NCBI GenBank assembly: GCA_013812385.1
Contig: JACCTM010000278.1
Coordinates: 1 to 12,393, forward strand
DNA from: Geodermatophilaceae bacterium
GTDB lineage: Bacteria; Actinomycetota; Actinomycetes; Mycobacteriales; Geodermatophilaceae
Direction: 5' to 3'
DNA length: 12,393 nucleotides
Made by a program: the position numbers and the translations under genes. Each line of letters begins with the position of its first letter. Within the stretch, counting starts at the first letter, position 1. Below are positions 6,709 through 12,393 of the stretch, one piece after another. Below the pieces are notes generated by a model, which made no database searches, was not told where the DNA came from, and saw only the letters and a list, made by a program, of their open reading frames with translations.

Positions 6709-7677
6709 ATGCCTCGACGCCGACCGTACGACCGCTTCGCCGTCGATGCGCTGATCGCCCAGCGCGACGGCGTCGTTCGCGCGTCCGAGCTCCGACGTCT
6801 GGGAATGGGTGCGTCCACGATCACGCATCGGTGCCGGGCCGGCGGTCCATGGCAGCGGCTGCTGCCCGGCATCATCCTGGTGTCCAACGGCTCGGCCACG
6901 CTGAGCCAACAGATCCGGGCTGCCCTGCTGTACGGCGGCGGCGGTGCGTTGCTCACTGGCGGAGCCGCGCTCCGACGCGGAGGCGTTCGGCAGATCCTTG
7001 ACGGTCAACGACTCCACATCCTGATTCCGCATCGGCGACATCGGGTCAGTACCGGGTTCGTCGTCGTCGAGCGCACGACCCGATTACCGAATCACCGCAA
7101 CGTGGAAGGCGTCCCATGCGCCCCCGTCGCTCGCGCAGCCATCGACGCCACCCGTCGAAGCCGTAGCGTTTCCGACGTTCGTGCCGCAATCTCGGAAGTC
7201 GTACAGCGCAATCTCTGCTCCGTCGCCGAACTGGGCCGGGAGATCCGCGACGCACAGATCCGCGGCACTGCGCTCCCCCGGCGAGTCTTGCGCGAGGTCA
7301 GCGAGGGCGCACGCTCGGTCGCGGAAGCTGAGGTGCGAGAGTTTGTCCTACGAGCTGGGCTCCCAGCCGCGAAGTGGAATCACGACGTGTTCACCGCCGA
7401 TGGTCAATGGCTGGCATGCACGGACGCCATCTGGGAGGAGCATGGCGTCGTTCTCGAGGTGGATTCGCTCGAGTGGCATTTATCGCCTGCCTCCTACCGG
7501 AAAACCCAGGCTCGGCACCGGCGACTTACCGCCGCGGGGCTCTTGGTGGTCCATGTCACCCCCGGTACCGTGCGCTCGAACCCCTCGGCGTTCATAGCCG
7601 AGCTGCGCGTCACCCTTGCGACCGCCGCACGCCGAATGGCACCGGCAATCATCGTCTGCAGCAGCCGAGCCTCCTGA
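6709..7677 (+). CDS. AbiEi-antitoxin-like HTH protein with C-terminal DUF559/Vsr-like domain
   Basis: This 322-residue protein has two recognisable parts. Residues 8-57 (YDRFAVDALIAQRDGVVRAS...GPWQRLLPGIILV) match the winged-helix domain of AbiEi-type type IV antitoxins. Residues about 183-275 resemble DUF559, a PD-(D/E)XK-like endonuclease fold related to Vsr. There, Asp219 (TDAIW), Glu230 and Asp232 (VVLEVDS), His237 and the later RHRRLTAAGLLVVHVTP segment follow the family pattern, though the usual second-core residues are not all obvious. The middle (60-180) is variable. Such proteins are common and variable in actinobacterial genomes, and function is unproven. There is no AbiEii toxin gene beside it, so it is an orphan. 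The ATG start has no strong ribosome binding site. The gene is bracketed by two copies of a 53-nt hairpin repeat and converges on glyS. Confidence 0.8.
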   Translation: MPRRRPYDRFAVDALIAQRDGVVRASELRRLGMGASTITHRCRAGGPWQRLLPGIILVSNGSATLSQQIRAALLYGGGGALLTGGAALRRGGVRQILDGQRLHILIPHRRHRVSTGFVVVERTTRLPNHRNVEGVPCAPVARAAIDATRRSRSVSDVRAAISEVVQRNLCSVAELGREIRDAQIRGTALPRRVLREVSEGARSVAEAEVREFVLRAGLPAAKWNHDVFTADGQWLACTDAIWEEHGVVLEVDSLEWHLSPASYRKTQARHRRLTAAGLLVVHVTPGTVRSNPSAFIAELRVTLATAARRMAPAIIVCSSRAS

Positions 7678-7692
7678 ACCGGCGAACTCTGT

Positions 7693-7745
7693 TTGGCTCA
7701 AGGACCCCTTGTGCCAAACCTATTGGCACAAGGGGTCCTTGAGTC
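7693..7745. repeat. 53-nt hairpin repeat, copy 2, perfect 21-bp stem and likely bidirectional terminator
   Basis: The left arm 7697-7717 and right arm 7723-7743 are exact reverse complements (21 bp) around the loop ACCTA at 7718-7722. It sits between the convergent AbiEi-like gene (stop at 7677) and glyS (stop at 7761-7763), where a terminator for both strands is expected. There is no U tract, which is common for actinobacterial terminators. Identity to copy 1 extends through loop and flanks, more than a terminator needs. Confidence 0.9.
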
Positions 7746-7760
7746 GATCGGGAGGGCCAG

Positions 7761-9152
7761 TCAGGAGCCGAGGAGTTTGGGGGCCAGGTAGGCCACGACC
7801 TGGTCGAGCCCGATCCGTTCCTGGGCCATCGTGTCCCGCTCCCGCACAGTCACCGCCTGGTCCTGCAGCGTGTCGAAGTCGACGGTCAGGCAGTACGGCG
7901 TACCTATCTCGTCCTGGCGCCGGTAGCGGCGCCCGATCGCTCCGGCGTCGTCGAAGTCGACGTTCCAGTGCCCTCGCAATGCAGCCGCCAGATCGCGTGC
8001 CTTGGGCGAGAGATCGGCGTTGCGCGACAGCGGCAGAACCGCCGCCTTGACCGGGGCCAGCCGAGGATCCAGGCGCAGCACGGTGCGCTTGTCCACCCCA
8101 CCCTTGGCATTCGGCGCCTCGTCCTCGGTGTACGCCTCGACCAGAAAGGCCATCAGTGACCGGGTCAGGCCGGCGGCAGGTTCGATGACGTACGGCGTCC
8201 ACCGCGTGCCGGCGGCTTGGTCGAAGTAGGTGAGGTCGACTCCGGAGTGCTCGGAGTGGGTCTTGAGGTCAAAGTCCGTACGGTTGGCGACCCCCTCAAG
8301 CTCGCCCCATTCCGAGCCGGTGAACCCGAAGCGGTACTCGATGTCCACGGTCCGGGTGGAGTAGTGCGAGAGCTTCTCTTTCGGGTGCTCGTAGTGACGC
8401 AGGTTGTCCCGAGCGATGCCCAGATCGACGTACCACGAGGTCCGCTCATCGATCCAGTACTGGTGCCACTCCTCATCGGTCCCCGGCTCGACGAAGAACT
8501 CCATCTCCATCTGTTCGAACTCACGGGTACGGAAGATGAAGTTGCCCGGCGTGATCTCGTTGCGGAAGGACTTCCCGATCTGGCCGATTCCGAACGGTGG
8601 TTTCTTGCGTGCTGCGGACATGACGTTGGCGAAGTTCACGAAGATGCCCTGCGCGGTCTCCGGCCGCAGGTAGTGCAGGCCGGACTCGTCCTCGATGACG
8701 CCGAGGTAGGTCTTGAGCATCATGTTGAACTCGCGCGGCGGTGTCCAGGCCCCGCGGGTGCCACAGTTCGGGCAGGCGATCTCGTCCAGTCCACGCTCCG
8801 GCGCGCGGCCCTTCTTCTCCTCGAACTCCTCGAGCATGTGGTCGGCGCGATAGCGCTTGTGACAGCTCTGGCATTCAGTCAGCGGGTCGGTGAAGGCGTT
8901 CACGTGGCCGGAGGCGACCCAGGTCTGGCGGGGCAGGATGACCGAGGAGTCAAGCCCGACGATGTCATCGCGCCCGGTGACCATCGACTTCCACCACTGC
9001 CGCTTGATGTTCTCCTTGAGCTCGACACCCAGAGGTCCGTAGTCCCACGCGGAGCGCGTACCGCCGTAGATCTCTCCCGATGGAAAGACGAAACCCCGGC
9101 GCTTGGCGAGGTTGACGATCAACTCGAGGGGGGACGGTGTGGACTTGGCCAT
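7761..9152 (-). CDS. glyS: Glycyl-tRNA synthetase, single-chain class II type
   Basis: This enzyme charges tRNA-Gly with glycine in the cytosol. The 463-residue protein is the dimeric alpha2 type used by actinobacteria, not the two-subunit bacterial type. It opens with [36 protein letters not shown] in the family fashion. Cys94 and Cys97 (CQSCHKRY) with Cys127 and Cys130 (ACPNCG) form the zinc site in the insertion. Motif 2 is [19 protein letters not shown] from residue 186, [10 protein letters not shown] and [18 protein letters not shown] (motif 3) follow, and the C-terminus is the anticodon-binding domain. I chose the ATG at 9150-9152 ([10 protein letters not shown]) because GGAGA lies about eight bases upstream and family members begin near here. 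An in-frame ATG at 9167 and the longer frame to 9212 are less likely. Confidence 0.97.
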   Translation of the reverse strand: MAKSTPSPLELIVNLAKRRGFVFPSGEIYGGTRSAWDYGPLGVELKENIKRQWWKSMVTGRDDIVGLDSSVILPRQTWVASGHVNAFTDPLTECQSCHKRYRADHMLEEFEEKKGRAPERGLDEIACPNCGTRGAWTPPREFNMMLKTYLGVIEDESGLHYLRPETAQGIFVNFANVMSAARKKPPFGIGQIGKSFRNEITPGNFIFRTREFEQMEMEFFVEPGTDEEWHQYWIDERTSWYVDLGIARDNLRHYEHPKEKLSHYSTRTVDIEYRFGFTGSEWGELEGVANRTDFDLKTHSEHSGVDLTYFDQAAGTRWTPYVIEPAAGLTRSLMAFLVEAYTEDEAPNAKGGVDKRTVLRLDPRLAPVKAAVLPLSRNADLSPKARDLAAALRGHWNVDFDDAGAIGRRYRRQDEIGTPYCLTVDFDTLQDQAVTVRERDTMAQERIGLDQVVAYLAPKLLGS

Positions 9153-9215
9153 TGCAAGGTTCTCCATCCGGCTGGCGGTCGGCGGGTGAATTCCGAGGGT
9201 AGCCGTACGCACGAA

Positions 9216-9247
9216 CGGCGGCCCACCGGATTATCGGGAGGCCGCCG
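9216..9247. terminator. Hairpin between the proline-rich membrane gene and glyS, likely terminator
   Basis: CGGCGGCC at 9216-9223 pairs perfectly with GGCCGCCG at 9240-9247, and an inner CCG/CGG pair extends the stem around a GATTAT loop. It begins 17 bases after the stop of the minus-strand gene ending at 9264, the right place to end its transcript. It also lies in the 111-base space where the glyS promoter must sit. Confidence 0.55.
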
Positions 9248-9263
9248 ACGACTGTGCTCTGTC

Positions 9264-10124
9264 TCAGAGGCTGTCGTAACCGCAGATGGTGAGGTCGGCT
9301 CCGATCTCCTCTTCGAGCACCTGCACCTCGAAGCCGACGGTCCCCACCTCGGTCTCCAGATCAAAGGTCACGACGTCGCGGTCGCTGTCGCCGGAGGAGG
9401 TGACACTGACGAGCTGACCGTCGGTGATCGTGGTCGCACCGATCTCGGTGAAGAAGTCGTCAGCCAGCGATTGACCATCGGCGAAACCGTCACCGTCACT
9501 GGGGTCCCGGCCGTCCTCACAGAGCGCGCCCAGCGCAGCGTCGTAGTCGCCGCCGATCATCGACTGCACGAAGTCCGCGGCAACTACGTCGGATTCGGCA
9601 AAATTCGGGTCATCTCCGCTCGGCGAGTCGGTGTCGGTGTCCTCGGTGGGTGTCTCGGTGTCCTCGGTGGTTGTGTCGGTGTCCGCTGAGGTTTGGGCCG
9701 GCTGCGACGAGGTGGTCGCGATCGGAGTCGGGTCGTCGTCGTCGAGTGCGAAGAACAGGCCGACACCCCCGACGATGAGCAGGACGACCAGCCCGATGAT
9801 GATGAACGGCAGCGGGTTCTTCTTCCCCGGTGGCGGTGCCCCGTACGGCGCACCCGGACCGCCGCCGTACGACGGTGGTCCACCGGGAGGAGGGCCGTAC
9901 CCACCGCCGCCCCCATAGGCTGGCTGGCCGTACGCCTGAGTCGGCTGGCCGAAGCTCGGTTGAGCCACGGTCGGAGGCTGCCCATAGCTGGGGGCAGGGC
10001 CGGTGGGAGGCGGGCCGAATCCTGGTTGGCCAGCGGGATCGGATTGGCCCCAACCCGACTGCGACCCACCGGGGTTGGGCTGGCCACCATAGGGCGGCTG
10101 GTTTCCGTACGGGGGCTGACTCAT
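9264..10124 (-). CDS. Proline/glycine-rich single-pass membrane protein, unknown function
   Basis: This 286-residue protein has three parts. Residues 1-100 are a disordered cytosolic tail rich in Pro, Gly, Tyr and Gln (repeated PPYG, SYGQP and QPAYG motifs). Residues 105-127 are one transmembrane helix after KKNP, so the C-terminus should be outside. Residues 130-178 are a Thr/Asp/Glu-rich linker. Residues about 179-286 are a compact extracytoplasmic domain beginning ESDVVAADFVQSMIGGDYDAAL, which resembles the DUF4878/lumazine-binding-like folds of many actinobacterial surface proteins, with Cys202 and Cys281 as possible disulfide partners. The ATG at 10122-10124 has AAAGGA upstream, which decides the start; the frame is open to 10268 but overlaps the ABM gene. 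A tandem 21-bp repeat lies in its leader. Confidence 0.85.
   Translation of the reverse strand: MSQPPYGNQPPYGGQPNPGGSQSGWGQSDPAGQPGFGPPPTGPAPSYGQPPTVAQPSFGQPTQAYGQPAYGGGGGYGPPPGGPPSYGGGPGAPYGAPPPGKKNPLPFIIIGLVVLLIVGGVGLFFALDDDDPTPIATTSSQPAQTSADTDTTTEDTETPTEDTDTDSPSGDDPNFAESDVVAADFVQSMIGGDYDAALGALCEDGRDPSDGDGFADGQSLADDFFTEIGATTITDGQLVSVTSSGDSDRDVVTFDLETEVGTVGFEVQVLEEEIGADLTICGYDSL
9631..9691. repeat. Low-complexity repeats encoding a Thr/Glu/Asp-rich linker
   Basis: Short units based on GTGTC and CTCGGTGG recur on the plus strand, with a GTGTCCTCGGTGG block present twice. On the coding strand they give the TEDTETPTEDTDTD-type linker of the proline-rich membrane protein. Such a stretch could vary in length between strains. 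Confidence 0.6.
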
Positions 10125-10135
10125 GTGGGTCCTTT

Positions 10136-10177
10136 CGTCGTTCGTAAGCCGCGAGCCGTCGTAGGTGAGCCGCGAGC
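10136..10177. repeat. Two tandem 21-bp direct repeats in the leader of the proline-rich membrane gene
   Basis: Positions 10136-10156 and 10157-10177 match at 18 of 21 bases and abut exactly; the shared end is AGCCGCGAGC. They lie 12-53 bases upstream of the ATG at 10124, between this gene and the ABM gene. They could be a double binding site for a regulator or a simple duplication. Confidence 0.7.
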
Positions 10178-10197
10178 GTTTCCTCCGGCGCGCGTCC

Positions 10198-10485
10198 TCA
10201 GCCGACTGCGAGGAGGACATCGTAGGCACCCGGCTCATCCACGATGCGGACGAACACCGGATGACCACCGGTCTTCACAGCATGAGACGACAGCGCCCGA
10301 CGGTAGGTTCCGACGCTTTCCCACTCGGTTAACAGGATCCACACATCCGGCTCGTCGAGGCAGCGCCCTGCGCGGGCTCGCAGGAAGCCGGGAAGCGTCG
10401 CGAAGACATCCAGGAGCACGGCCAGTTCGCCGGTGATCTGCTCTTCGGCATCGCCATAGGCATGCAACCTGTTCACCGCGAGCAC
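10198..10485 (-). CDS. ABM-fold protein (antibiotic biosynthesis monooxygenase family)
   Basis: This 95-residue protein fits the small ferredoxin-like ABM fold, which includes cofactor-free monooxygenases, IsdG-type haem-degrading enzymes and many proteins without known activity. Visible features are the first strand MLAVNRLHAY, the helix around LAVLLDVFATLPGFLRARAGR, then the strand DVWILLTEWESVGTYRRALSS, a typical ABM signature with Trp and Glu. The C-terminal strand is VFVRIVDEPGAYDVLLAVG. Start is GTG at 10483-10485 with AGGAGG six bases upstream. It is divergent from the small membrane gene at 10531 with only 45 bases between, and is followed 73 bases on by the proline-rich membrane gene on the same strand. 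Substrate cannot be inferred. Confidence 0.75.
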   Translation of the reverse strand: MLAVNRLHAYGDAEEQITGELAVLLDVFATLPGFLRARAGRCLDEPDVWILLTEWESVGTYRRALSSHAVKTGGHPVFVRIVDEPGAYDVLLAVG

Positions 10486-10530
10486 CCGTAGCCTCCTGTT
10501 CTGTGATCCCGTGGGTGAGATCCTCGTCGC

Positions 10531-10818
10531 ATGTCGACCACATCCGGACGGGACCGCCTGGAGCGGCGAAGCCTGCCCATACTGATGACCCTGCGCAGAG
10601 TTCCCCAGTGGGTGCTGTTCCTGGCGGTCCTGGGGTGTGTGGTCGGCGGCCTGCTCCTGACCGGCCCGCTGGCCGGGGCGCTACTCGGCGTCGTGGCCGT
10701 CTTCCTCGGCTGGTTGCTCCTGCTGGCCTGGCCGCGCTTGACGCACGGCCAACGACTCCTGCGCGGCCTCAGCATTGCCGTGATCGCCGGCTCGGCGATC
10801 TGGCGGGTGCTTGGCTGA
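10531..10818 (+). CDS. Small membrane protein, DUF6703-like
   Basis: This is a 95-residue hydrophobic protein. After a charged N-terminus it has probable helices at about 26-43 and 46-67, then a conserved-looking WPRLTHGQRLLR loop (67-78) and a third helix at 79-94. The RRVPQW entry, the helix pair and the WPRL..GxRLLR loop are what I associate with DUF6703, a small actinobacterial membrane family of unknown function; the family name is from memory. The ATG at 10531 has only a modest GTGAG upstream. The gene is convergent with uppS, and its stop lies inside a hairpin shared with the uppS stop. Its recurring location by recO-uppS would hint at an envelope role, but this is inference. Confidence 0.75.
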   Translation: MSTTSGRDRLERRSLPILMTLRRVPQWVLFLAVLGCVVGGLLLTGPLAGALLGVVAVFLGWLLLLAWPRLTHGQRLLRGLSIAVIAGSAIWRVLG

Positions 10819-10833
10819 CCCAACCAGGGTCAG
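10815..10833. terminator. Hairpin spanning the stop codons of both convergent genes
   Basis: CTGACCC at 10815-10821 and GGGTCAG at 10827-10833 form a perfect 7-bp stem around the loop AACCA. The plus-strand stop TGA (10816-10818) is in the left arm, and the uppS stop (10830-10832, minus) is in the right arm, so the same palindrome ends both reading frames. It is probably a bidirectional terminator in an 11-base intergenic gap. Confidence 0.6.
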
Positions 10834-11624
10834 GCAGATCCGAACCGTCGCTGCCGGCCGGCGTAGGACTCGCACGCGGCCCAGAGATGTCGCCGGTCGA
10901 AGTCCGGCCATAATGTGTCGGCGAAGACCAATTCGGCGTAGGCCGACTGCCACAGCAGGAAGTTCGAGGTCCGCTGCTCCCCCGAAGACCGGATGAACAG
11001 ATCTACGTCGGGCAGGTCGGGCTCGTCGAGATGACGGGCGATCGTCTTCTCGTCGATCCGATCGGGCTCGAGCCGACCGGCAGCCACCTCGCGGGCGATA
11101 GAAGCTGCTGCATCGGCGATCTCGGCCCGGCCGCCGTAGTTGACGCACATGGTCAGGGTCAAGACCGCATTGCCCGCGGTGAGCGCTTCTGCGGTTTCGA
11201 GTTCCCGAATCACGCTGCGCCACAGCCGGCGTGGCCGGCCGGCCCAGCGCACCCGCACACCGAGCGCGTGCATCTCGTCACGACGGCGGCGGATGACATC
11301 GCGGTTGAACCCCATCAGGAAGCGCACCTCTTCGGGACTGCGCCGCCAGTTCTCCGTGGAGAACGCGTAAGCAGAAAGCCAGCCGATCCCGAGCTCGATC
11401 GCTCCTTCCACGCAGTCGAACAGCGCAGCCTCACCGGCCTCGTGCCCGGCCGTCCGCGGCAGTCCGCGCTGTCCGGCCCATCGGCCGTTCCCGTCCATCA
11501 CGATCGCGACGTGCCTGGGAACTGTCCCTTCGGCCAGCTGAGGTGCCCGAGCGCCGGTGGGATGCGGGGATGGCGGACGTACCGGCTGGCCTACGGACGG
11601 AGCCACGGTACGGACGCGACTCAT
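10830..11624 (-). CDS. uppS: Isoprenyl diphosphate synthase (cis-prenyltransferase), UppS type
   Basis: This enzyme adds isopentenyl diphosphate units in cis to make the long-chain polyprenyl diphosphate that carries cell-wall precursors. It is peripheral to the cytoplasmic membrane. The 264-residue protein shows [10 protein letters not shown] with the catalytic Asp44, [34 protein letters not shown] and the C-terminal [22 protein letters not shown] (from 211). The last motif usually reads RTSGE, so Ser213 is a mild change. The ATG at 11622-11624 overlaps the recO stop as ATGA, which supports this start and translational coupling; a longer frame to 11909 is antisense-like within recO. The recO-uppS pair is standard in actinobacteria, where this copy makes the decaprenyl or undecaprenyl carrier. 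Product length cannot be read from the sequence. Confidence 0.97.
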   Translation of the reverse strand: MSRVRTVAPSVGQPVRPPSPHPTGARAPQLAEGTVPRHVAIVMDGNGRWAGQRGLPRTAGHEAGEAALFDCVEGAIELGIGWLSAYAFSTENWRRSPEEVRFLMGFNRDVIRRRRDEMHALGVRVRWAGRPRRLWRSVIRELETAEALTAGNAVLTLTMCVNYGGRAEIADAAASIAREVAAGRLEPDRIDEKTIARHLDEPDLPDVDLFIRSSGEQRTSNFLLWQSAYAELVFADTLWPDFDRRHLWAACESYAGRQRRFGSA

Positions 11625-12352
11625 CCGCGCTCCACCATCGCCAGCGAGCGCAGCCCGCGTTCGAGGTGCCACTGCAGCAGCGCGGCCACCAGTCCACTGG
11701 CCTCTCTCGCGGTGGGCGAGTTCGCCGCCTCCGCAACTGCCCAGTCCCCGGTGAACAATGCCGACATCAACTCGATCGACGCCGCACTGGGATTTGCTGA
11801 TCCCGCGGGCCGGCAGCGTAGGCATACGACGCCACCGGCAGGGACCGACAGCGATCGGTGCGGACCGGGCGCGGCGCAGATCGCGCACTCCACCAGGGCC
11901 GGCTCCCACCCGGCCACGGACATGGCCCGCAACAGGAACGCATCGAGAACCAGACTGGGCGCTCGTCCGTCGCTGGTCATCGCCCGCAACGCTCCGATGA
12001 CGAGCAGGAACAAGCGAAGCGAGGGTTCACGTTCCTCGGATGTCAGCCGCTCGGCGGTCTCCAGGACCGCCGTACCGGCGGTGTAACGGCGGTAGTCGGA
12101 CACGATTCCCGCGCCGTACGGGCGAACGCTCTCGACCTGGCTCACGATGTCGAGGTTGCGACCGAGGTAGAGCTGGACGTCCACGTGGCTGAATGGTTCG
12201 AGCCGCGCTCCGAACTTCGACGACGTACGGCGGATTCCCTTGGCGACGGCACGAACCCGGCCATAGCGGCGGGTCAGCAGCGTGACGATCCGGTCGGCCT
12301 CACCGAGCTTGTGCAGGCGCAACACGATCGCCTCGTCGCGGTAGAGGCTCAC
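11621..12352 (-). CDS. recO: DNA repair and recombination mediator RecO
   Basis: RecO helps load RecA onto SSB-coated single-stranded DNA with RecR and anneals complementary strands. The 243-residue protein starts [29 protein letters not shown] and [24 protein letters not shown], the N-terminal OB-fold. A helical centre follows, then a zinc finger with Cys156, Cys159 (CAIC) and Cys177, Cys180 (CLRC). The GTG at 12350-12352 is chosen because [11 protein letters not shown] is the family N-terminus and GGGAG lies about ten bases upstream. An ATG at 12385 would add 11 residues without similarity. Its stop overlaps the uppS ATG. The region upstream is cut by the window edge. Confidence 0.95.
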   Translation of the reverse strand: MSLYRDEAIVLRLHKLGEADRIVTLLTRRYGRVRAVAKGIRRTSSKFGARLEPFSHVDVQLYLGRNLDIVSQVESVRPYGAGIVSDYRRYTAGTAVLETAERLTSEEREPSLRLFLLVIGALRAMTSDGRAPSLVLDAFLLRAMSVAGWEPALVECAICAAPGPHRSLSVPAGGVVCLRCRPAGSANPSAASIELMSALFTGDWAVAEAANSPTAREASGLVAALLQWHLERGLRSLAMVERG

Positions 12353-12393
12353 GGTCGCCAGTCTCCCACCGCGCGCCCGGATCACCCGCGGCA

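Noticed and set aside
6709..7677. Complete AbiE toxin-antitoxin pair
   Set aside because: No nucleotidyltransferase toxin (AbiEii) gene lies next to the antitoxin-like gene; the neighbours are a tiny acidic ORF and glyS.
6575..7745. CRISPR array or insertion sequence made by the repeated hairpins
   Set aside because: There are only two copies over 1 kb apart, no spacer series, and no transposase.
9153..9263. T-box or other riboswitch upstream of glyS
   Set aside because: Only 111 bases are available, one hairpin is explained as the upstream terminator, and no T-box sequence motif is visible.
8217..9689. 490-codon plus-strand ORF
   Set aside because: It lies antisense to glyS and the proline-rich gene and looks like a mirrored low-information translation.

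Overview
The window looks like a stretch of chromosome from a high-GC actinobacterium. The evidence is strong GC bias at third codon positions, GTG starts, an actinobacterial-type recO-uppS pair, a one-chain zinc-containing glycyl-tRNA synthetase, and a dusB-ppdK-...-dnaG cluster. Content and order would suit Propionibacteriales, but the genus cannot be fixed from sequence alone. Most genes run on the minus strand, and nearly all are housekeeping genes.

Minus-strand cluster 1 (positions 1-6257, read right to left): dusB (tRNA dihydrouridine synthase), ppdK (pyruvate, phosphate dikinase), a YdcF/SanA-like DUF218 membrane protein, a possible 56-codon small ORF with a very strong ribosome binding site, then dnaG (DNA primase), which leaves the window at position 1. 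The dnaG frame is open throughout, although no single ORF call covers it because it has no stop inside the window. It is interrupted by an in-frame 313-residue intein (329-1267), inserted exactly before the third zinc ligand of the primase zinc finger. The intein has Cys1, terminal Asn and +1 Cys. It also carries the Trp-Cys-Thr triad typical of class 3 inteins and two LAGLIDADG-like motifs. This is the most interesting object in the window.

Plus-strand island (6405-7745): a 50-residue acidic, proline-rich small protein, then a 322-residue protein with an AbiEi-antitoxin-like helix-turn-helix and a C-terminal DUF559/Vsr-like nuclease-type domain. Two nearly identical 53-nt hairpin repeats (6575-6627 and 7693-7745) bracket the second gene. 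Housekeeping genes lie on both sides, so this looks like a small accessory cassette.

Right part (7761-12352): glyS, a proline-rich single-pass membrane protein and an ABM-fold (antibiotic biosynthesis monooxygenase) protein on the minus strand. A small three-helix membrane protein of DUF6703 type follows on the plus strand. It converges on uppS, which overlaps recO through an ATGA junction. The hairpin between the small membrane gene and uppS contains both stop codons. Together the window holds functions for replication (DnaG), recombination (RecO), translation (GlyS, DusB), cell-wall lipid carrier synthesis (UppS) and central carbon metabolism (PpdK). I see no rRNA, tRNA, CRISPR array or insertion sequence.
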